Of a DNA stretch of 64,000 nucleotides, positions 7,605 to 16,380 are shown piece by piece. The DNA comes from JANXQG01 sp963780045. GTDB lineage: Bacteria > Planctomycetota > Planctomycetia > Pirellulales > Thermoguttaceae. Every line of letters begins with the position of its first letter. Within the stretch, counting starts at the first letter, position 1. The notes under the pieces were generated by a model that was not told the origin of the DNA, did no database searches, and saw only the letters and a list, made by a program, of their open reading frames with translations. Position numbers and translations under genes: made by a program. The stretch spans positions 3,906,001 to 3,970,000 of the forward strand of contig CAVZZZ010000001.1 in assembly GCA_963780045.1 (NCBI GenBank). Reading direction: 5' to 3'.

Positions 7605-9854
7605 TTATGGGGCGAACGGGTCATCGCCGGATGTGGGCGGCGGCGCGGTTGTGGGCGGCGCGTCCGGCCCCATAACCGGGTCGTCGCCAATTGGATCGGG
7701 ACCGCCCGCGGCCGGCGGCGCCGGCTTGCCAGGCATTGGGCGCGACTTGGCCGTCGGTTTAGCGCCGGTCGTTCGTTTCTGGCCGGTGGGATGCCGCGCC
7801 GCAGCGTCCGCGGCCGGCGCTGCCTTCCGCGGGCCGGTAATGCCGATCAAGTAGGCGCCCGGCACTTCCCAAACCTTGCCCCTGAAGCGGATAGAAACTG
7901 TGCGATCCGCCAGAGTTCCCGTCACCTTGCGGCCATTGGCAAGCTCGATGTCGAACGGACCGCCCGACTTCGGATCGCCCGAACGTTCGGCCGTATGAAT
8001 CTCCTTCACCGGCACGCCGATCGTGCCGCCCGGCGTCGCCAGTTTCAATTGCGGCGCGTCGATCGTGGCCGCCAACACGTTGTCGCCGATCAGTTGGCAG
8101 AGCGGTCCGGAAGCGCCCGTCGCAGGACCGGCGCCTGGCTGTCGCGGCGGCGCCTTCAGCGACGAAAGCTGCCGCACCTCCATCGCCGGAAACTTCAGCG
8201 GCCCAAAGCGGAGCGAATTCAGTTCGATCGGCTCGTCCTGCAACAGCACCGAGAGGTTGCTCCCGTCGCGCAGCGCAAGGCGATAGAGAGGTTGCGGCTC
8301 GCGGCGGCTGCCGAGACTTGCGATTTCGCCCAGGCCGACGTCCAAGCCGCCCCAGGGCGAGATGGCGTGCAGCCGCGCCTCGCCGCCGACCAGGAGCCGC
8401 TGCCCGTCGTGAACCTGCAAGAGCGCGACCGCGTCGGCCGGCGCTTTGCCGTCACCGGCGGAGGCGTGGAGGAACAGCATGTTGATTTTCTCCGGCGGCA
8501 GTTTGACCTCGACTCCGTCCTCCGCCTTCAGGGCGAGGTCCTTGCACTCGACGCGGCCGAAAAGCACCTCGCCATTACGGAGAAAGACCCGCATCGACTG
8601 CTCGCTCGCCTCGCCGCCGCAGATCAACGCGACGTCGGCCAAAGCCAGCGCGGTCTTGCCCCACGATGTCAGAACGGAAATACTTCCGAGATTACCGCCG
8701 CTGACGACGCCTTGCATTCGCGATTGCACGTCCTGCACGAGGACGTCGGATTTGCCGCGTTCGACGTGGTTCTGCCAGGCCAGGCGCAGCACGGGCTGCA
8801 TGAGCAGCGCGGCCGTCGAGCCGGCAGGCTCGTCGCGGCGCAAATTGACGATCGACTTGACGACGCTTTCGGGCAGCCCCGCCAGCCATTTGCGGTCGTC
8901 GAAAGCCTTGGCCCGGTCCTTTAATTCCTGGGCGGTAAACGCGCCGCCGCGGTTATGCTGCGAAAACCCCCAGACTACGGAAACGGTTGAATGCGCCGGC
9001 ACGCTGACGTTGTACGAAACGCGAACGGAACGCATCGCTTGGATTTCAATCTCCGGCTTGACCTTTCCGGAGCCGGGCAAGTAGAACAAGGCGTCGGGAA
9101 AGTTGCCGTTGCCTTCAGAAAGCGCGACGAGGCTGTCGCGCTCCGGAACCGCCAGCCGGACAATTCCCATATTCATCGGCCGCCGAATCCGGCCGTTGAA
9201 GCCGACCACAGGAGCCGCCGCGGCTGCACCGGCCTGGCCAGTAGCCGTGTCCAGATTTGCGCCGCTGGGACCGCTGAGCGCCGAGCGGATCATGGTCCGC
9301 ATCGCGCTGCTTGTCGAGATGTTCGCCTGGATCGCCGTCGCCGAGGTGTTCTGGAAGGACTCCACGAACCGCACCGTGCCCTGCCCCCCTGGAAACGGGG
9401 CCAGATCGAGCTTGATGCGCCGCGTAGTCAGCAAAGGCGCGCCCGCCGGCCCGATTGCGGGCGCTGCGCCGAACGGCGCCGCCATTGGCGGTGCGTAGGG
9501 GCTATACGCCGGCGCGGCCATCGCGGCGGCGGCGTTGAAAGTTTCGAAAACGTACTCAGAACCGTCCGGCGTCATTTGCGTCCGCTGCGGCATGAACTGA
9601 GCGCCGTTGACGGTCAAGATCCCCATTTGCATGATCATCGATTGTCCGCCGTTGATCGTCAACATCGACTGCGGATTGATCATCCAGGCGACGCCCTGCG
9701 AGTCTGTTTGCGGCTGCCATTGGGGATTGACCAGCGTCGGGCCACCTGCGGAGCGGGTAGGCGGCTCGTCGGCGCGGGCGATACTTGCGCAAACAATGGC
9801 CGCTTCGGCAATGGCCGACAGGACGAGAAAGCTGCCAACGATGCGATTCATCAT
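7605..9854 (-). CDS. Secreted beta-rich protein of unknown function, 749 residues
   Basis: Two consecutive ATG codons (9854, 9851) follow GGAGGTGC; spacing favours the second. Residues 1-29 are a signal peptide ending near ASIARA. The body alternates short beta-like motifs: TDSQGVAW, LTVNGAQFMP, NTSATAIQANIS, an SPWGGLDVGLGEI block and LRDGSNLSVLLQDE. The final 90 residues are Pro/Ala-rich and low in complexity. It shares the same ordered blocks with the gene downstream, so both descend from a duplication. No family name came to mind and no enzyme signature is visible; an extracellular or periplasmic structural role is a guess. Confidence 0.75.
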   Translation of the reverse strand: MMNRIVGSFLVLSAIAEAAIVCASIARADEPPTRSAGGPTLVNPQWQPQTDSQGVAWMINPQSMLTINGGQSMIMQMGILTVNGAQFMPQRTQMTPDGSEYVFETFNAAAAMAAPAYSPYAPPMAAPFGAAPAIGPAGAPLLTTRRIKLDLAPFPGGQGTVRFVESFQNTSATAIQANISTSSAMRTMIRSALSGPSGANLDTATGQAGAAAAAPVVGFNGRIRRPMNMGIVRLAVPERDSLVALSEGNGNFPDALFYLPGSGKVKPEIEIQAMRSVRVSYNVSVPAHSTVSVVWGFSQHNRGGAFTAQELKDRAKAFDDRKWLAGLPESVVKSIVNLRRDEPAGSTAALLMQPVLRLAWQNHVERGKSDVLVQDVQSRMQGVVSGGNLGSISVLTSWGKTALALADVALICGGEASEQSMRVFLRNGEVLFGRVECKDLALKAEDGVEVKLPPEKINMLFLHASAGDGKAPADAVALLQVHDGQRLLVGGEARLHAISPWGGLDVGLGEIASLGSRREPQPLYRLALRDGSNLSVLLQDEPIELNSLRFGPLKFPAMEVRQLSSLKAPPRQPGAGPATGASGPLCQLIGDNVLAATIDAPQLKLATPGGTIGVPVKEIHTAERSGDPKSGGPFDIELANGRKVTGTLADRTVSIRFRGKVWEVPGAYLIGITGPRKAAPAADAAARHPTGQKRTTGAKPTAKSRPMPGKPAPPAAGGPDPIGDDPVMGPDAPPTTAPPPTSGDDPFAP

Positions 9855-9936
9855 GCACCTCCGACGAATTCAGCGGCAGGCTCGAACGAACCGGTAGAGG
9901 CTGCCCCGGTTATTGCATGGCGATAAAGCTGCGTTG

Positions 9937-9942
9937 ATTATA
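9937..9942 (-). promoter_or_regulatory. -10 box for the secreted-protein pair
   Basis: TATAAT on the minus strand, about 85 bp before the gene at 9854. No clear -35 hexamer was found, so support is modest. Confidence 0.3.
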
Positions 9943-9987
9943 CACCGAAACGGCAACTACCACCAGCGCCGGACAAGACGACATCGA

Positions 9988-10042
9988 AACCCGAAGCGTA
10001 GGCGAGCAAGTGTGGGGTCCTTCCTCGCTGGCGCTTCGGGTT
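9988..10042. repeat. Inverted repeat downstream of the exporter operon
   Basis: AACCCGAAGCG (from 9988) is complementary to CGCTTCGGGTT (ending 10042); arms extend to 19 bp with three mismatches. It lies 44 bp after the last permease gene and before the divergent secreted-protein operon promoter. It may act as a terminator for the exporter operon, but there is no T-run and it resembles a repetitive element. Confidence 0.55.
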
Positions 10043-10085
10043 GCAATGGAGCCGCCTGGAATGCGGATTACAAGCATTCCTCCGG

Positions 10086-11213
10086 TCACAACGTCTTGTG
10101 GAACCTGCGAACGGCAAGGAAAAACGTCGCCGCGCCGATCGCGGCCAGGGCCAAGAGCTGCGGCCAAAGGAATTCCAGCCCGACTCCCTTGAGGAAAATA
10201 GTCCGTACCACGACCAGAAAATAGGCCACGGGATTTAGATACGTCAGCCATTGGATGACCACCGGCATGTTCGCGATCGGAAAAGAAAACCCCGAAAGCA
10301 GCATCGCCGGAAAGAAGAACAGGAACGTGCTCATCAGCGCCTGCTGCTGCGTCTGGCTGATGGTTGAGATAAGGAGGCCGGCGCCGAGCATGGTCATGAG
10401 ATAAACCCCCGTTGAAAAGTAGAGCAGCGCGAGGCTGCCGCGCATCGGCACTTGGAACCAGAGGGTGCCGATCAGCAGGATCAGCGTCACGTCGACGAAA
10501 GAAATGAGCACGAACGGCAAAGTCTTGCCCAAAATGAATTCGGCGGGCGTGATAGGCGTTACAATTATCTGCTCGATCGTGCCCAACTCCTTTTCACGAA
10601 CCACGGCCATGCTGGTCAACAAAAGACTCACCAGACTGACGACGATCACGATGACGCCGGGCACGAAATAATTGCGGCTGTCGAGGTTCTCGTTGAACCA
10701 CGCCCGTGTACGGAAATCCAACCGCACCGGCAGTTGAGCGACGCTCTGGCTGCGATCGAGGCGGCGCTGCAGCTCCGCGCGGCTGAAGTCGGCGGTGATG
10801 CGGTTGACGTAGCTCAGCGCGATGCCTGCCGTGTTGGAATCGGTGCCATCGCAAATGACTTGGAATTCCGCCGTGCGGCCGCTCTGAAGGTCTTCTTGAA
10901 ATCCTTTGTTGACCCGGAACACAATCTGCACTTCGCTGCGGTTCACGACTTCGTCCATCTGGCGGTCCCTGGTGATATGCGTTACCACGTCGAAATAGCC
11001 GTTGGCGGAGAAGCGGGAAAGCAGATCGCGGCTGGCGGGCGTGTTGTCCAGATCGTAGATTCCGGCGCGGATGTGGCGGATGTCCATGTTCACCGCGTAA
11101 CCGATCACGATGACCTCGATGCAAGGCAGAATCAATATGACGCCGCGCATCCGCGGGTCCCGAAAGACCTGGATAAACTCCTTGATCAGCATTTCGCGGA
11201 GGCGGTCGAACAT
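10086..11213 (-). CDS. ybhR: ABC-2 type permease, YbhR-like
   Basis: The 375-residue protein has one N-terminal membrane segment (GVILILPCIEVIVIGYAV), a periplasmic loop of about 150 residues and a C-terminal block of about five membrane helices, the layout of large ABC-2 exporter permeases. It starts 1 base after the preceding permease stop and is the last gene of an operon ordered TetR, HlyD, double ATPase, permease, permease, exactly as in E. coli cecR-ybhGFSR. The symbol reflects position and architecture; the substrate is not predicted (the E. coli system is linked to drug and ion export). Confidence 0.82.
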   Translation of the reverse strand: MFDRLREMLIKEFIQVFRDPRMRGVILILPCIEVIVIGYAVNMDIRHIRAGIYDLDNTPASRDLLSRFSANGYFDVVTHITRDRQMDEVVNRSEVQIVFRVNKGFQEDLQSGRTAEFQVICDGTDSNTAGIALSYVNRITADFSRAELQRRLDRSQSVAQLPVRLDFRTRAWFNENLDSRNYFVPGVIVIVVSLVSLLLTSMAVVREKELGTIEQIIVTPITPAEFILGKTLPFVLISFVDVTLILLIGTLWFQVPMRGSLALLYFSTGVYLMTMLGAGLLISTISQTQQQALMSTFLFFFPAMLLSGFSFPIANMPVVIQWLTYLNPVAYFLVVVRTIFLKGVGLEFLWPQLLALAAIGAATFFLAVRRFHKTL

Positions 11214-11214
11214 G

Positions 11215-12348
11215 TTACGTCAGTTTCTTAACAAACCTCCATCGGGCCAAAACAACCATCAGTGCGGCGAAAGCCACAAGCAGCAGCGCGTCCGCCGCGA
11301 GGATCTCCAGGCCGACGCCTTTGAGGTAAATCCCTTTCAACACCGCGATGAAATACCGCGCCGGCACCAGATAGGTAAGCCATTGGATCGGGCGCGGCAT
11401 GTTGACAATCGCGAAAATGAAATCGGAAAGCAAGAACGACGGCAGGAACGTGGTCATCATCGCCAACTGGCTCGACATGAGCTGGCTCTTCGTCACGATG
11501 CTCAACAGCATGCCCATCGTCAGCACGCCGACCAGGAAGATCGAGGCCAAGCCGAACAGCAAGGCGACGTTTCCGCGCAAGGGAACGTGGAACAGGAACT
11601 GTCCCAACACGACCGCCAGCACCATGTCGAACATGCCAATGGCGAAGTAGGGGATGAGCTTGCCCAGCACCAGCTCCTCGCGCTGCACGGGCGTGGAAAT
11701 GAGCTGTTCCATCGTGCCCCGCTCCCACTCGCGGGCGAAGGTCAGCGAAGTGAGCATGGCGGCAATGACCATCATGATCACCGCGATCAGTCCCGGCACG
11801 ATGTAGTTCCGCGATTCCAGCTCGGGATTGAACCACACCCGCTGCCGCACGTCCAGCGGCGGGCGGAAGTCGGTCGCGCCCACGCTTTTCATGCGGTCCA
11901 GCGACCACTCTTGCTGGTAAATCTCGGCGATGGCGTCCGCATAGCCCAGCGCTATCGCGGCCGTGTTGGAGTCGACTCCGGAAACGACCGCCTGGAGCGG
12001 CGATTCGGTCCGCGCGGCGATCCGGCGGGCGAAATCGTAGGGGATGACCAGCGCCATCAGGGCCTTGCCGGAATCGAGGGCTTCGTTCATCTCGCGCTCG
12101 TTGTTGACCCCGCCAACCAAGGAGAAATAGGGCGAACCGGCGAAGCGGGCGACCAGCTCGCGGCTTTCGGGCGTGCCGCTCTGGTCCCACACGATCAGCG
12201 GCACGTGGTCCACGTCCAACGTCAGGGCGTAGCCGAAAAGCAACAGCAAGAGGACCGGAATGGCCAACGCCATTCCCAGGCTGCGCGGGTCGCGGAGCAC
12301 GTGCAGGAACTCCTTACGGGCAACGGCGGAGACTCGTCGCACATTCAT
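11215..12348 (-). CDS. ybhS: ABC-2 type permease, YbhS-like
   Basis: The 377-residue protein is paralogous to the next permease, with an N-terminal helix (LGMALAIPVLLLLLFGYAL), a long extracytoplasmic loop and a C-terminal helical block containing REWERGTMEQLISTPV, a typical ABC-2 coupling-helix region. Its ATG overlaps the ATPase stop by 4 bp (ATGA), indicating translational coupling. The two permeases probably form a heterodimer driven by the fused ATPase. Confidence 0.85.
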   Translation of the reverse strand: MNVRRVSAVARKEFLHVLRDPRSLGMALAIPVLLLLLFGYALTLDVDHVPLIVWDQSGTPESRELVARFAGSPYFSLVGGVNNEREMNEALDSGKALMALVIPYDFARRIAARTESPLQAVVSGVDSNTAAIALGYADAIAEIYQQEWSLDRMKSVGATDFRPPLDVRQRVWFNPELESRNYIVPGLIAVIMMVIAAMLTSLTFAREWERGTMEQLISTPVQREELVLGKLIPYFAIGMFDMVLAVVLGQFLFHVPLRGNVALLFGLASIFLVGVLTMGMLLSIVTKSQLMSSQLAMMTTFLPSFLLSDFIFAIVNMPRPIQWLTYLVPARYFIAVLKGIYLKGVGLEILAADALLLVAFAALMVVLARWRFVKKLT

Positions 12349-14316
12349 CGGCGCACCTCCTCTTGCGGCTGCTCAGCGCGGTCGCGGGCCTCGATGAGCG
12401 AAACGAAGACGTCCTCCAGCGTGGGCGTGATTCGTTCGATCTGCCGGACTTGGAGACCGCGCTCGGCCAGCCGCGCCCGCGCGTCGGCGGTGACGCGCTG
12501 GCCATCCTCGGCCACCAGGTGCAGACTGCTGCCGAAAAGAGCCACCTCTTTTACTCCGGCCAAATCGGATAAAGCCTCCATCGCGGCTTCTGGCCGCTCG
12601 CACTGTATTTCCAGCACGTCCTCGCTCATTGCCTCATGCTTGAGCTGCTCCGGCGGGCCCTGGGCGATCAGCTCGCCGCGGTAGATCAACGCCAGACGAT
12701 CGCAATATTCGGCCTCGTCCATGTAGTGCGTCGTGACGAATACGGTTACGCCCTCGTCGGACAGCTCGTAGATCAGGTCCCAGAACTGGCGGCGGCTGAT
12801 GGGATCGACGCCGGAAGTCGGCTCATCGAGAAAAAGGATCGGCGGGCGGTGGAGAATCGCGCAAGCCCAGCGCAAGCCGCTGCTTCCATCCGCCGGAAAG
12901 GACCCCGGTCAGACGATGACGATGCGACTGCAGACCGGACATCTCGATTACCCACTGCTTCCGTTGGGCCTTCTCTTTGGCCCCGATGCGGTAGATGCCG
13001 GCGTAGAAGTCGATGTTTTCCTCGACCGTGAGGTCCTGATAGAGTGAAAACTTTTGGCTCATGTAGCCGACGCGGGTTTTGATCTGCTCGGCCTGCGTGC
13101 GGATATCCAACCCTGCGACCGTACCGCTCCCGCCGCTGGGCGAGAGGATGCCGCAGAGCATGCGAATGGTGGTTGACTTGCCCGCGCCGTTCGGTCCCAG
13201 GAAGCCGAAGATTTCCCCTCGCCGGACCTCAAAGCTAACGCGGTTGACGGCCATGAAGCTGCCGAAGCGGCGCTCGAGGTGGGTGACTGTGACCGCGGGA
13301 GCTTGGGGGGAAACAACGGGGGAAAGGGAGAAGGGAAGAAGGGGAGAAGGGGAGACTGGCAAGTCCTCCTCTCCCTTTCTCCCTTTCTCCGCTTCTCCCT
13401 TTCTTTCCTCATCCCCGATCGCCGACACGAACACGTCCTCCAGCGTCGGCGGGATGGACCGTATCGCAGGCGGCGGCAGTCCGGCCGACTCCAGCGCAGC
13501 GGCAACTTGGCGGCTTTCTTCCACTCCGTCGCGGCCGACGAAGTGCAGGCGATCGCCGAACGACCCCACCGACGCCGAGGGAAACGCTGCTCGCAGCGCG
13601 GCGGCCGCTGGTCTGGGCTGGGCGGTGCGGATTTCCAGGATTGTCCCCCGCATCAGGCGCTTCACGTCATCCGGCGTGCCGCAGGCAAGCATCTTGCCCT
13701 GATGGATCAGTGCCAGGCGGTTGCAGCGCTCGGCCTCATCCAGATAGGCCGTGGAAACGAAGATCGTCACCCGCTCGCGGAGCAGTTGATACAAGATCCG
13801 CCAGAAGTCGCGTCGCGAGACGGGATCGACGCCGTTGGTCGGCTCGTCCAAGAACAGCACGCGGGGCGTATGGACCAGCGTACAGGCAAGCCCCAGTTTC
13901 TGCTTCATTCCGCCGGAAAGGTTGCCCGCCAGGCGGCGCTTGAAGGGCGTCAGGTTGCTGAATGCCAGCAGCCTTTGCACGCGCTCGCCGCGAACCTTGC
14001 GGGGCACGTTGTAAATGTCGGCGTAGAAGTCGAGGTTTTCCATCACCGTCAGATCGGCGTAGAGTCCGAAACGCTGGCTCATGTAGCCGATTTCCTGCTT
14101 CACCGCTTCGGCCTCGCTCGCGATGTTGTGCCCGGCGACCCAGGCCTCGCCCGCGTCGGCGTCCATGATCGAAGTCAGCAGGCGCATCGTCGTCGTTTTG
14201 CCCGCGCCATCAGGACCGACCAGACCAAAGATTTCACCCTCTTCGACTTCCAGCGAAAGCCCGTCGAGAGCGACAACGCCATCAAACTTCTTCGATAAGC
14301 CGCGGGCGACGATCAT
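12345..14316 (-). CDS. ybhF: Double-ATPase ABC subunit, YbhF-like, with one frameshift
   Basis: Two complete ABC ATPase domains lie in one gene. The first has Walker A GPDGAGKTT (about residue 34), signature LSGGMKQKLGLA and Walker B VLFLDEPTNGVDP. The second has Walker A GPNGAGKST, signature LSGGWKQRLALG and Walker B ILFLDEPTSGVDP. One extra base at 12863-12864 (an AA on the plus strand) breaks the frame between signature and Walker B of domain 2; removing it restores LALGCAILHRPP. The linker between domains carries a polypurine/polypyrimidine palindrome read in frame (13318-13410). Corrected length is about 656 residues, longer than E. coli YbhF (about 578). The start overlaps the HlyD gene end by 4 bp. 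Confidence 0.85.
13318..13410. repeat. Polypurine/polypyrimidine inverted repeat inside ybhF-like gene
   Basis: On the plus strand a G/A-only arm (about 13319-13354) faces a C/T-rich arm (about 13369-13410) across a loop of about 14 bases. In the gene it is read in frame as a Lys/Gly/Glu-rich run followed by an LPFSLSP-type run, placed in the linker between the two ATPase domains. Similar elements lie at 17110-17229 and 56720-56840. Confidence 0.8.
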
Positions 14317-15515
14317 ATGTCCCGTTTGTTTCGGATTTCACTTAGGGATTTCAATACAGCGTCCGCCGGCATTCCCGGTTTCAGTTCCTTGTCGGGATTG
14401 TCAACGTAGATCTTCACTCGATAGACGAACTTCACCCGCTCGCGCTCCGTCTGCACCGTCTTTGGCGTGAACTCCTGTTCGGACGCGATGAAGCCTACCC
14501 GCCCCTTGTAAACCTTGCCGGGATAGGCGTCCGTAGTGATCTCCGCCGGGCTGTCCAGCGCGATCGTCCGCTTGCCGATGTCGCGCTCGTCGATGTAGGC
14601 CCGCAGCCAGACGTTCTTGATGTCCGCCACGGTGACTACCGGCGTGCCTGCGGCCACGTATTCGCCCGGCTCGACGTTCTTGGAGAGCACGACGCCGGTC
14701 AGCGGCGACATCACGACGGCGTAACTCAGCTTGACTTTGGCGGCCTGCAAGGCGGCTTCGGCCTGTTGGACCTTGGCGCGGGCCTGGTCGATGTCCTCCT
14801 TTCGCGGGCCGTCCCTGACGAGCCGCCACTGGGCTTCGGCCTGTTCCATGGCGGCCTTGCCTTGGGCAATATCTTCCTTCCGCGGGCCTTCTTTGACGAG
14901 CTGATAGCGTTTCAGCGCCTCGGCGTAACGCTCGCTGCCCATGCGATAGGCGGCGACGGCCTGATCGTATTGTTCCGCGCTGACGGCGCCAGAGTGAGAA
15001 TTCCAGAGTTTTTCGATGCGGGACAAGTCGGCCTTGAGCCGCACGAGGTCGGCCTCGGTCGCCTTGTAGATCGACTCGCTGGCGGCGATCTCCTGAGGCC
15101 GGCTGCCGTTTTTCAGTTCCTCGTAATTCGCTTCGGCCTTGTGCATAGTCGCCTCGGCTGCGCGGATCTCGTCGGGACGCGAGCCGTGCTCCAACGCGGC
15201 CAAGACGGCCTGCGCCGCGTGCAAATCGCCCTCCCGCGCCGCTACGTCGGCCCGAAGGTCGGCCGCCTCCAGCTCTGCGATCGGTTCGCCGGCCTTCACC
15301 GACTGGCCTTCGTCCAGGAACCGCTTCGCCACGTGCCCCGGCACCTTGAAACTGATGGGCACCTCAATCGCCTCAATGTTTCCCGACACGCGGATCGGCG
15401 CGTCGCCGGAGTAGCCGAATTGCAGCGCGTACCAGCCGCCGGCGCCGGCGGCCACCAAGAGGGCTGCCGCAGGAAAAACCAGTTTCTTCGATGGGCTAAA
15501 GGTCATGGTTGTCAT
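14313..15515 (-). CDS. ybhG: HlyD-family periplasmic adaptor, YbhG-like
   Basis: The 400-residue protein has one N-terminal membrane anchor (LVFPAAALLVAAGAGGWYAL), a lipoyl half-motif (GNIEAIEVPISFKVPG), a long alpha-hairpin and a returning lipoyl/beta-barrel region (LTGVVLSKNVEPGEYVAAG). Within the hairpin a short motif is repeated four times (GSRPDEI, GSRPQEI, GPRKEDI, GPRKEDI), suggesting growth of the coiled coil by duplication. As an adaptor it would link the ATPase/permease complex to the outer membrane or periplasm. It lies 18 bp after the TetR gene. Confidence 0.88.
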   Translation of the reverse strand: MTTMTFSPSKKLVFPAAALLVAAGAGGWYALQFGYSGDAPIRVSGNIEAIEVPISFKVPGHVAKRFLDEGQSVKAGEPIAELEAADLRADVAAREGDLHAAQAVLAALEHGSRPDEIRAAEATMHKAEANYEELKNGSRPQEIAASESIYKATEADLVRLKADLSRIEKLWNSHSGAVSAEQYDQAVAAYRMGSERYAEALKRYQLVKEGPRKEDIAQGKAAMEQAEAQWRLVRDGPRKEDIDQARAKVQQAEAALQAAKVKLSYAVVMSPLTGVVLSKNVEPGEYVAAGTPVVTVADIKNVWLRAYIDERDIGKRTIALDSPAEITTDAYPGKVYKGRVGFIASEQEFTPKTVQTERERVKFVYRVKIYVDNPDKELKPGMPADAVLKSLSEIRNKRDI

Positions 15516-15533
15516 CTCCTTGTGAATGCCGAC

Positions 15534-16208
15534 TCACTTCCTGCCGTTGCCGCTCGGAGTACGGCCGTCAGGCGAATTACCGGCATCCTTCCGCCTCAAT
15601 GCCGCACTGCGAGCGCCCAGTGCCTGCTCGTACAGCTTCCATGCCCTGCCGGCGTGCTGCGTCAGATTGAATCCGGCATCGGTAATGTGCCAAAGGATTC
15701 CCGCCGGCACGATCATGCCCAGAAAGAGCATGGCAGCGGTTCGCGGCAGGAGTGCCCGGTCGATGCGGCCCTGCTGCTGGCCCTCGCGGACCATGCGTTC
15801 GATTTCGCCCAGGTAGCCGGCCATGATCTGCCGGACGCGGGCCTTCCGCCGCGGATCGTCGACGCCCGCCTCATCGGAAAAAATGATTCGCGGAAACGCC
15901 TGGCCGCCCTCGCGAATGATGCGGATATGCCGCGTAAAAAGGCCGTGCAGGCGGCGCACGGCATCGTCGCTCTCTCCCCGTGCAGCCACGACATTGCCCT
16001 GCAGCCGCGACTCCAAGAGATCCAGCACGGCCTCGATCATCGCGTCCTTGCTCTTGAAGTGGCGATAGATGCCAGAGGGCACCAATCCCACTCTGCGGGC
16101 GACGGCGGCAATGGAGAGCCGCTTCACGCCTTCGTTGGCGATTATTTTCAATGCCGCGTCGGCGATCTGTTCTCGGCGAATACGGGTTTGCAGCTTGGCA
16201 TCGGCCAT
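15534..16208 (-). CDS. TetR-family regulator of the exporter operon, CecR-like
   Basis: The 224-residue protein has a typical N-terminal TetR helix-turn-helix (residues about 10-55: IADAALKIIANEGVKRLSI, then VGLVPSGIYRHFKSKD). The ATG at 16208 is preferred over an in-frame GTG six bases earlier because AGGAGG sits 5 bp before it. It is the first gene of the exporter operon, as cecR is in E. coli, and a palindrome overlaps its own -10 box, so autorepression is likely. The C-terminal ligand domain is poorly conserved by eye, so the inducer is unknown. Confidence 0.88.
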   Translation of the reverse strand: MADAKLQTRIRREQIADAALKIIANEGVKRLSIAAVARRVGLVPSGIYRHFKSKDAMIEAVLDLLESRLQGNVVAARGESDDAVRRLHGLFTRHIRIIREGGQAFPRIIFSDEAGVDDPRRKARVRQIMAGYLGEIERMVREGQQQGRIDRALLPRTAAMLFLGMIVPAGILWHITDAGFNLTQHAGRAWKLYEQALGARSAALRRKDAGNSPDGRTPSGNGRK

Positions 16209-16220
16209 GATCACCTCCTA

Positions 16221-16240
16221 TTGTGATTATACGTTCACAA
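16221..16240 (-). promoter_or_regulatory. TetR-type operator overlapping the -10 box
   Basis: TTGTGA-N8-TCACAA is a perfect 6-bp-armed palindrome 12 bp before the regulator start. On the minus strand its centre contains TATAAT, so a bound dimer would cover the promoter. A possible -35 (CTGGCA) lies 18 bp upstream. Confidence 0.6.
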
Positions 16241-16380
16241 TCCGGGCGATGCCAGAGGAATCCGTCGCGCTTTGCGCGGTGTCGCAGGCCATGGCCCGGC
16301 AAATTGAATCACTTGCCAAGACGAACTATCATATGGCGATGCGCCGCCTGCCCTCCGGGCTTTGTCCTTCAAGTTTCTTA

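Noticed and set aside
5385..8924. A 1179-codon open frame on the plus strand
   Set aside because: It lies antisense to the two secreted-protein genes, is extremely Arg/His/Ala-rich and has no domain-like content; it is a high-GC shadow.
11110..12684. A 524-codon plus-strand frame across the exporter operon
   Set aside because: It is antisense to a clear permease and ATPase and is His/Gln/Arg-rich, typical of a shadow frame.
12823..12875. Programmed frameshift in the double-ATPase gene
   Set aside because: There is no slippery heptamer or downstream structure at the break, and comparable one-base breaks occur in many unrelated genes.
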